DNA of 24,288 bases from JBEKYD01 sp049511335 (GTDB taxonomy: Bacteria > Acidobacteriota > Terriglobia > Bryobacterales > Bryobacteraceae), in the NCBI GenBank assembly GCA_049511335.1, contig JBEKYD010000095.1:1-24288 (forward strand), in the 5' to 3' direction. Of the stretch, positions 7,114 to 12,585 are shown piece after piece. A model generated the notes under the pieces. The model was not told the origin of the DNA, did not search any database, and saw only the letters and a list, made by a program, of their open reading frames with translations. A program made the position numbers and the translations under genes. The stretch's first letter is position 1, and every line of letters begins with the position of its first letter.

Positions 7114-9159
7114 CTAGCGTCCGCAGAGAAAGACACGGACACGATCGCCGGAAATATCCGGGTTTCGCCGCCACACCCAGCTCCCGGGAGCGCGCCAGAC
7201 GGGGTCGGTATCTTTCACCACCAGGGCGGAAATGCCTAGCGCGCGGCAGGTGGCGTCCACTTCATCCGGCTTGGCTGCTCCCTGGAACAGAGGCCCGATC
7301 CTTGCCATTACGGCTGCGCATTCGCTGGGATCTCCGCCCATCACCGTGTTGCAGGACGGCGTATCGGCCACGGTTCGGCGCTCGGCGTAGAGGCCCCAGG
7401 GCAGGTCTCCGGGATCGGTGTCGGGATTCTGCTGCACGATGGCCTCGGGCCCGGTCATCCTCCTGAGCCGTTCGTAGGCCGCGCGAACTTCCCAGAGGCG
7501 GCGTCCGGTATCGGGGGCGGGATTCAGCCAGGAATAGCGGGGCAGAGCGACAACGTCGGAAGCGACGGCATAGAGGCGCAAGCTGGCGGCTTCGTAAATG
7601 CTGCTCGCGACGCCGAGAATCAAAAGGATGACCACCAGAGGGCGGCGCGCCGCTCTGGTGCCGTCCAACAGGTCCACGGCCCAGAGCAGAAGAACGAACT
7701 GGGCCAACAGCATGCCGCGATAACCCAGATCGTTGTTCCAGATCACGGTGGAGCGCACAAAGGTCGAGATCAGCAAGCTCACCGCGACCATGGTCAGGGT
7801 TGCTAGCGCGTAGCGGCCGAGCGCGCGCCGGCGCCATGCGCGCCGGAGAAACCACACTCCGGCGAGGCCGAACAAACCGAATTCGAAAAGGTAATTGAAG
7901 GGCAGGAACGCCGCGTAGACCAGATTTGGCATGCCCGAACGCTTCGCTAAATCGGCAGCCGGATAAAAGTGCCGCACTCCCAAGCTCAGAAAATGGCCGC
8001 CGGCCGGGACCGATGCGCCGGGGCCCGTGCGAGCGAACCGGGCCAGTTCCTGAAGCTGAGGAAAGGCGAGGGCGAGCGCCAGTACTCCCATGGCAAGCAG
8101 GAATGCGGTTTCCCGTTTCCAGTTTTTGACGAGCGCGATCAGGGTCCAAACCGCCAGCGCGGCGCCAAATACCAGGCCAACGTACACCGACTGGGCCAGG
8201 CAGCCGGCCAGGCAGAAGGCAGCGGCCAAAATGGCGGGCCAGCGTTTCGCCGCCGCGCCGGAGTGCCACAGAATCAAAAAACTCGCGAGCCCGGCAATCA
8301 GCGCCCCCACATGGTGCGGAACCCAGAGTATCGACGTAATCCAGGCGGAGACCTGCTCGTTCCACCACTCGGGCTCCGGCAGAGGGCGCCCGGCGAACGC
8401 GGATGCCAAATTGGGGACGATATCGAGGCCGGTGACGGCGAGGAGCACCACGCCCAAAAGCACGCGGCGGTGGATGCGGCGCGCGCCCTCCGGATCGACG
8501 AAGCGCAGGTAGAGGGCGACCATGGCCATCAGCCCGATTCCGCACCATAGCGCTCCGGCGACGATGGCATGCCGCGAGGTCACCCAGGTGCCACCCATTT
8601 GCGCCACCAGGCTCGGCAGGATCAGCCAGCAGTAGTGGTAACGAAGCGGAACGGTGTGGCCCGGAAAGAAGTTGGGGTTCGAAGGCGGAATGCCGTCCCG
8701 CGAGATGGCGGACACAATGGCGCTGCGTACGCCGTAATCGTACGACACCACGGATTCGTAGAGGCGGCGGCCCCAGCTCCAATCGATCAAAGAGAGGAGC
8801 CCAACCGCAACCCAGGCAGCGACGAGGAGCGCGTAGATCATGGTGCGCCTGTCGGTAGGCAAGCGGACGGAACCAGGTTCGCGAATGACGATGGCGACGA
8901 ATACGAGCCAGAGCAGGCCGAAAGCGCACCAGGCGAGCGCGAGCGAACCGAGCCTCGACGCGAGATAGGCCGCGAGCGGGGCCACGCCGATCGAGAGCGG
9001 AACGCTCAGCGCGAAGCGGGTGGCGGGGTCGCGGCCGCGAAAGCCGATCAGGTCCGCCATCCATCCCACCGCGTAGCCGGGCACAAACCCGAACAGGCCG
9101 AATAGAAGGAACGCCCACAAGCTGGAACCCAGATCGAGCAGGAAGAAGTTCCGGACCAT
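7114..9159 (-). CDS. Large polytopic membrane protein, possibly GT-C glycosyltransferase-like
   Basis: The 681-residue protein has many hydrophobic segments, roughly 12-14, spread from residue 10 to about 530 (for example LWAFLLFGLFGFVPGYAVGW and YALLVAAWVAVGLLSLIDW). A soluble C-terminal domain of about 140 residues follows, including ERLRRMTGPEAIVQQNPDTD and a segment ending ISALVVKDTDPVW. The layout of many helices plus a periplasmic C-terminal domain, and the loop SYDYGVRSAIVSAISRDGIP after the fourth or fifth helix, recalls GT-C membrane glycosyltransferases that use lipid-linked sugars. I cannot identify a catalytic Asp pair with certainty, so this class is inference only. The gene is divergent from the small exported protein at 9268 and ends 71 bp upstream of the nuclease-like gene. 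Confidence 0.75.
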   Translation of the reverse strand: MVRNFFLLDLGSSLWAFLLFGLFGFVPGYAVGWMADLIGFRGRDPATRFALSVPLSIGVAPLAAYLASRLGSLALAWCAFGLLWLVFVAIVIREPGSVRLPTDRRTMIYALLVAAWVAVGLLSLIDWSWGRRLYESVVSYDYGVRSAIVSAISRDGIPPSNPNFFPGHTVPLRYHYCWLILPSLVAQMGGTWVTSRHAIVAGALWCGIGLMAMVALYLRFVDPEGARRIHRRVLLGVVLLAVTGLDIVPNLASAFAGRPLPEPEWWNEQVSAWITSILWVPHHVGALIAGLASFLILWHSGAAAKRWPAILAAAFCLAGCLAQSVYVGLVFGAALAVWTLIALVKNWKRETAFLLAMGVLALALAFPQLQELARFARTGPGASVPAGGHFLSLGVRHFYPAADLAKRSGMPNLVYAAFLPFNYLFEFGLFGLAGVWFLRRAWRRRALGRYALATLTMVAVSLLISTFVRSTVIWNNDLGYRGMLLAQFVLLLWAVDLLDGTRAARRPLVVILLILGVASSIYEAASLRLYAVASDVVALPRYSWLNPAPDTGRRLWEVRAAYERLRRMTGPEAIVQQNPDTDPGDLPWGLYAERRTVADTPSCNTVMGGDPSECAAVMARIGPLFQGAAKPDEVDATCRALGISALVVKDTDPVWRAPGSWVWRRNPDISGDRVRVFLCGR

Positions 9160-9267
9160 ATCGGCTCAGGTCCCAACACTAACAGCATGGTGGCCGCCAG
9201 TTCAACCGAGAGCAGCGGAGCCGGCAACTTGTTAGAATCCAAGTCATCCCGGCGAATTGGAGGAACG

Positions 9268-9717
9268 ATGAAGAATATCCTGTTTACGCTCTTGCTTTCT
9301 ATCTGTGCGCGGCCGTTACTCGCCCAAGGAGCTCCGCCGCAGGGTGGGGCCGATCAGCCCTACACGATGGAGTATTACTACAAGGTGCAATGGGGACACC
9401 AGCAGGAATTCCTGCAACTTTTCCTCAAGAACCATTACCCGCTGCTGCAAAAGGTGGTCGAGAGTGGGCGTATGCTCTCGGTGAAGATTGAGACCCCGTC
9501 GAACCACATGACCGAGGAATCGCGCTGGGATTACCGGGTGACGATCCGCTTCAAGAACTCCACCGCGGCGACCACCGCGAACCCGGACGAAGAGCGGTTC
9601 ATCCGCCAGCTCTGGCCCGACCATGCGACCTACGAGCGCGAAGAACAACGGCGCTTCGAGATCCTTTTGTCACATTGGGATCTTCCCGTGGGCGACATTA
9701 CACCGGCGAAGAAGTAG
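9268..9717 (+). CDS. Small exported protein of unknown function
   Basis: The protein has 149 residues. The ATG at 9268 is chosen over the upstream in-frame codon at 9187 because TTGGAGGA lies four to five bases before it and the N-terminus becomes a clean signal peptide (MKNILFTLLLSICARPLLAQ). The mature protein starts near QGAPPQGGADQPYTMEYYYK and contains aromatic and charged segments (QEFLQLFLKNHYPLLQKVV, RWDYRVTIRFKN, LWPDHATYEREEQRRFEILL) suggesting a small alpha+beta fold, perhaps of the dimeric ferredoxin-like type. No catalytic residues are recognisable. It is transcribed away from the large membrane protein; a TTAGAAT box near 9231 could be part of its promoter. Likely periplasmic. 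Confidence 0.8.
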   Translation: MKNILFTLLLSICARPLLAQGAPPQGGADQPYTMEYYYKVQWGHQQEFLQLFLKNHYPLLQKVVESGRMLSVKIETPSNHMTEESRWDYRVTIRFKNSTAATTANPDEERFIRQLWPDHATYEREEQRRFEILLSHWDLPVGDITPAKK

Positions 9718-9840
9718 CCGAATCGCCTAGGGCGCGAAGGCGGGTGTTTTCCGCTCCGGGCAGGGCTAACTACTTCCGGCGCAAAATGTGGTTTTTCCGT
9801 TTAAAACCGCTCCGTGAGAACCCGTGAAGAAATATAGCCA

Positions 9841-9870
9841 CCGATGAACACCGATAAACACGGATGAAGA
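9841..9870. repeat. 10-bp tandem repeat upstream of hicB
   Basis: Three consecutive 10-base units, CCGATGAACA, CCGATAAACA and CGGATGAAGA, lie 43 bases before the hicB start. The same CCGATGAACACCGAT-type string is a familiar intergenic repeat in several bacterial phyla. HicB proteins bind their own promoter, so an operator role is possible but unproven. Confidence 0.55.
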
Positions 9871-9912
9871 AAATCAAGAAGTTCCGGCGCTGGTCCTGGT
9901 AGGATGAAGCAT

Positions 9913-10122
9913 ATGCAGCTCAACATCCGGTTGCTCCGGGAAACGGACGGACGCTGGATTGCCGACATTCCTGAACTTCCGGGCGTGACCGTTTACGGCA
10001 CTACTCCGGAGGAAGCGACGCTAAAGGTCAAGGCCCTTGCGCTGCGCGTAATCGCGGAGGAAATCGAACACGGGGAAATGAAGCCCGCGGCCGACACATT
10101 GCGGTTTTCCATTGCCGCATGA
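9913..10122 (+). CDS. hicB: HicB-family antitoxin
   Basis: The 69-residue protein has the HicB partial RNase H-like fold signature: a first strand pair (LNIRLLRETDGRWIADIPEL), PGVTVYGTTPEEA, and an amphipathic helix (TLKVKALALRVIAEEIEHGE). The ATG at 9913 has AGGA about eight bases upstream; the earlier ATG at 9904 sits directly on that ribosome site, so the shorter start is preferred. HicB neutralises the HicA ribonuclease and represses the operon. It lacks a long C-terminal DNA-binding domain, as in the short HicB forms. Its stop overlaps the hicA start in an ATGA, so the pair was translationally coupled. The frame is intact although the toxin downstream is broken. Confidence 0.88.
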   Translation: MQLNIRLLRETDGRWIADIPELPGVTVYGTTPEEATLKVKALALRVIAEEIEHGEMKPAADTLRFSIAA

Positions 10123-10306
10123 GCGAATGGCCCGCGACAAAGGCTCGGCGGGTGCTCGGGGCCTTGTAACGCATCGGGTGGCGCATTGTCCGCACGTCCG
10201 GATCTCACCGGACGCTGCGGCGGGAGGGATGGCCCCAATGCCGTTTCGCTTATCACGACAAAGAGGAACTGCTAAGCATACTGGTTCGCGCCCGGAAGAT
10301 CTGTAG
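10119..10306 (+). pseudogene. hicA: Decayed hicA toxin gene
   Basis: The frame starts MSEWPATKARRVLGAL at 10119, hits TAA at 10167-10169, and continues in the same phase as RIGWRIVRTSGSHRTLRREG and WPQCRFAYHDKEEL. The HicA ending AKHTGSRPEDL then appears in a different phase and stops at 10306. The catalytic histidine block (SGSHRTL) is still readable. HicA is a small double-stranded-RNA-binding-fold ribonuclease that cleaves mRNA. Two independent lesions are visible: a nonsense codon where family members usually have Leu, and a frameshift with loss of a few codons before the last helix. An active product is therefore unlikely. The overlap with hicB fixes its identity. Confidence 0.85.
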
Positions 10307-10355
10307 CGCGCCGCCTTCCCGGCGCCTGCCGGTTTGGCCGTGTTACACTCCCAGC

Positions 10356-10490
10356 ATGCCAGCGCCGCGCGAACCGATTGACGATCCGCCGCCTTTTCTC
10401 GGCACCTGGCGGCGCGTCTATGGCGCGGTATTACTATACTTGGCGGCGCTGATCGGCCTGCTGGCTGTGTTCACTCACGCTTACCGATGA
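10356..10490 (+). CDS. Small single-helix membrane protein coupled to symporter
   Basis: This 44-residue protein has a polar, proline-rich start (MPAPREPIDDPPPFLGTWRR) and one hydrophobic helix (VYGAVLLYLAALIGLLAVFT) ending HAYR. Its TGA overlaps the ATG of the symporter gene (ATGA at 10487-10490). The symporter has no ribosome site of its own, so translation of the two is probably coupled. Several transporter families use one-helix subunits or regulators of this kind, and small DUF4212-type proteins accompany some sodium/solute symporters, although this one is shorter and I cannot assign it to that family. A role in symporter assembly or regulation is inference from position. The coherent hydrophobic segment and exact coupling argue that it is real. 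Confidence 0.75.
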   Translation: MPAPREPIDDPPPFLGTWRRVYGAVLLYLAALIGLLAVFTHAYR

Positions 10491-12190
10491 GGACCCTCGA
10501 CTGGATCGTCTTGCTCTCCTCGCTGATTTCGATCGTCGCGTACGGCTTGTACCGCAGCCGCGGCAGCAGCACGGTGGATCGTTATCTGCTGGCCGGAAGA
10601 ACCATGCCGTGGTACGCCATGGGGCTATCCATTATGGCCACCCAGGCATCGGCGATCACGTTCATTTCCACCACCGGACAGTCTTATACCGACGGAATGC
10701 GCTTCGTGCAGGCTTACTTCGGCCTACCGATTGCGATGGTGGTGGTGTGTGCCACGGTGGTTCCGGCTTTCCATCACGCCCGCGTCTTCACGGCTTATGA
10801 ATACCTGGAGAAGCGATTCGATTCCAAGACCCGAACCCTGGCGAGCCTGATCTTTCTGGCGCAGCGCGGCTTGTCGGCGGGGCTCACCATCTATGCCCCC
10901 GCCATCGTGCTGAGCGTGCTTCTGGGCTGGCCGGAACGTGTCACCACCACGCTCATGGGCGCGACGGTGATCTCGTACACGGTGATGGGCGGAATCAAAG
11001 CGGTGACGTGGAGTGACGTGCAACAGATGGGCGTGATCCTCTTAGGCTTGGTGGTGGCATTGATCACCGTTTTTGTGCTGCTGCCGCATTCGGTTTCGAT
11101 CGGCGACGCCGTCTATCTGGCCGGGGCGGCGGGCCGCTTGAACGCGGTGACCACCAACTTCGCCTGGAACGACCAATTCAACCTGTGGAGCGGCCTCTTC
11201 GGCAGCACCTTTCTGTTTCTGTCGTACTTCGGGTGCGACCAGTCGCAGGTGCAGCGCTATCTCACCGGCAAATCCGTTTCCGAGAGCAGGATAGGGCTGT
11301 TGTTCAATGCGGTGGCCAAAATCCCGATGCAGTTCTTTGTTCTCTTCATCGGCGCGATGGTTTTCGTGTTCTATCTGTTCAACAGTCCGCCGCTGTTATT
11401 TCAGCGCGTGGAGCTCGAACGCATTCAGGCGTCGCCCGATTATGCAGCCATCGAGCAGGATTACCAGCGAGGGGTGGAACACCGCCGCCAGGCGGCCCTC
11501 AATCTGGCGCGGGCGCATCGCGAAGGCGCCGCGGATCGAAGCGCGGATCCAACCCTGGTAACGGAATACCGGGCGGCGGAACGCGAAGTGGATACGGCAC
11601 GGACCAAAGCCGCCGCTTTGGTGCCGCGGATGGGCGGTGAAGAAGGTTTTAGAGATACCAACTACATTTTTCTTTCCTTCGTCATTCGTTACCTGCCGCC
11701 CGGCCTGGTGGGACTGGTGATTGCGGTGGTCTTCGCCGCCACCATGTCGGCCAGCTCCGGCGAAATCAACTCGCTGGCTACGGTGACCGTGATCGACCTC
11801 TATCGCCGCTACGTTCGCCCCAAGGCGAGCGACCATCACCAGGTGATAGCGGCACGCTGGGCCACGTTGTTTTGGGGCGTTTACGCGGTGGCGTTCGCCG
11901 GATGGGGCAAGCGGCTAGGGTCGTTGATTGTTGCCGTCAACGTGGTGGGGTCGTTATTCTATGGCTCGCTGCTGGGCTGCTTCGTGATTGCATTCGCATT
12001 GAAGAAAGTGCGGGGCACAGCCACCTTCATCGGCATGATTGCCGGCGAAGCGGCGATCTTCTGGGCATTTCTCCACGGCGGCATTTCGTATCTCTGGTTC
12101 AATGTGATTGGCTGCGCGGTGGTAGTGGGCGTGGCGCTGCTGGTAACGGCAGTTTGGCCGGAGCGTACAGACCAGCCGGCTGGAGCGTAA
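10487..12190 (+). CDS. Sodium/solute symporter (SSS family)
   Basis: The 567-residue inner-membrane protein has the SSS (SLC5-like, LeuT-fold) pattern: an N-terminal helix, the loop YLLAGRTMPWYAMGLSIMAT followed by QASAITFISTTG, the EYLEKRFDSKTRTLASLIFL segment, SYTVMGGIKAVTWSDVQQMG, and the late ATMSASSGEINSLATVTVID block that contributes to the sodium site. It would import a small solute with Na+; the substrate cannot be read from sequence. Between about residues 305 and 385 a hydrophilic, helix-prone insertion (RVELERIQASPDYAAIEQDY to AREVDTARTKAAAL-like) separates two membrane segments, which makes it longer than the usual 480-530 residues. Its start codon overlaps the stop of the 44-residue membrane protein. 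No enzymes flank it to hint at a pathway. Confidence 0.92.
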   Translation: MRTLDWIVLLSSLISIVAYGLYRSRGSSTVDRYLLAGRTMPWYAMGLSIMATQASAITFISTTGQSYTDGMRFVQAYFGLPIAMVVVCATVVPAFHHARVFTAYEYLEKRFDSKTRTLASLIFLAQRGLSAGLTIYAPAIVLSVLLGWPERVTTTLMGATVISYTVMGGIKAVTWSDVQQMGVILLGLVVALITVFVLLPHSVSIGDAVYLAGAAGRLNAVTTNFAWNDQFNLWSGLFGSTFLFLSYFGCDQSQVQRYLTGKSVSESRIGLLFNAVAKIPMQFFVLFIGAMVFVFYLFNSPPLLFQRVELERIQASPDYAAIEQDYQRGVEHRRQAALNLARAHREGAADRSADPTLVTEYRAAEREVDTARTKAAALVPRMGGEEGFRDTNYIFLSFVIRYLPPGLVGLVIAVVFAATMSASSGEINSLATVTVIDLYRRYVRPKASDHHQVIAARWATLFWGVYAVAFAGWGKRLGSLIVAVNVVGSLFYGSLLGCFVIAFALKKVRGTATFIGMIAGEAAIFWAFLHGGISYLWFNVIGCAVVVGVALLVTAVWPERTDQPAGA

Positions 12191-12213
12191 TGCCACATAG
12201 TTTCGCGTAAGTT

Positions 12214-12330
12214 GTAGGGCGGACTCCCTCGGGTGCTTAACCGGCTGCCGGCCGGCTCTGCGGAGACTTGGTGCTTGGGGAGAAGAGCGGGACGAGGGCG
12301 TCCCGCGCGGACCGGCGCGGTCCGCCCTAC
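12214..12330. repeat. Small inverted-repeat (MITE-like) element
   Basis: The 117-bp segment has perfect 10-bp terminal inverted repeats, GTAGGGCGGA (12214-12223) and TCCGCCCTAC (12321-12330). The interior contains further self-complementary pieces (GCCGGCCGGC, GCGCGGACCGGCGCGG). No open frame or obvious target-site duplication is seen. Its size and structure suit a non-autonomous dispersed element. A fragment-like match starts at 1811. Confidence 0.55.
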
Positions 12331-12461
12331 TACATGGCGGGGCAGTTGTAATTGGAAGCCGCCGAGCGGAGCATCCATTCGGCCCGATCGGGAAACCCGG
12401 CGGCGCGATAGGTTTCCGCGCCACGAACAGTCTGCCCCAGACCCGCGAACCCGCGCGGAAC
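12330..12461 (-). pseudogene. Orphan C-terminal tail of a second TMTC/TPR-like gene
   Basis: Read on the minus strand to a TAG at 12330-12332, this frame gives about 43 codons ending AETYRAAGFPDRAEWMLRSA then ASNYNCPAM. The intact neighbour ends AEAYQTAGRPSAAAQVLSAA then ASNFQCP. Over the aligned 27 residues 14 are identical by direct comparison, so this is the tail of a paralogue. It has no start and no body: a perfect hairpin begins one base upstream (12462) and the inverted-repeat element abuts its stop. A partial duplication followed by repeat insertion or deletion explains it best. Confidence 0.65.
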
Positions 12462-12483
12462 GCGCCCCGATGAGTCGGGGCGC
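12462..12483. repeat. Perfect hairpin GCGCCCCGA/TCGGGGCGC
   Basis: Nine-base perfect arms (12462-12470 and 12475-12483) enclose a TGAG loop. It borders the orphan coding tail and leads directly into the 12-base tandem array, so the two may be one composite repeat. Confidence 0.6.
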
Positions 12484-12488
12484 TGCAG

Positions 12489-12537
12489 GCAGGAGTGCCG
12501 GGCAGAAGTGCCGGCAGAAGTGCCGGCAGAAGTGCCC
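12489..12537. repeat. 12-bp tandem repeat, four units
   Basis: The unit GCAGAAGTGCCG is present as GCAGGAGTGCCG (12489), then after one extra G as GCAGAAGTGCCG (12502 and 12514) and GCAGAAGTGCCC (12526). The period is a multiple of three, but no credible protein spans it. Confidence 0.7.
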
Positions 12538-12565
12538 GCGCCACAACATCCCCCCGGCCGCCCTT

Positions 12566-12585
12566 CCTGACGGTCGCGGCTCGGT
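12566..12585. repeat. Copy of CCTGACGGTCGCGGCTC dispersed repeat
   Basis: Seventeen bases (12566-12582) are identical to the reverse complement of 2883-2899, the right arm of the long palindrome at 2844-2905. Here the partner arm is missing. It touches the stop codon of the TMTC-like gene. Confidence 0.65.

Larger units (their letters stand above)
12191..12584. other. Repeat island between convergent genes
   Basis: This stretch of almost 400 bases between the symporter and TMTC-like genes holds no intact gene. In order it contains a 117-bp inverted-repeat element, a decayed coding tail on the minus strand, a perfect hairpin, four 12-base tandem units, and a copy of the CCTGACGGTCGCGG repeat running up to the neighbouring stop codon. 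Each is listed separately. Confidence 0.75.

Noticed and set aside
7262..9118. A 618-codon frame overlapping the large membrane protein on the same strand
   Set aside because: It is very Arg/Pro-rich with no membrane or domain pattern, whereas the chosen frame shows regular hydrophobic helices.
12489..12537. Possible CRISPR-like array
   Set aside because: The units are contiguous 12-mers without spacers; it is a simple tandem repeat.
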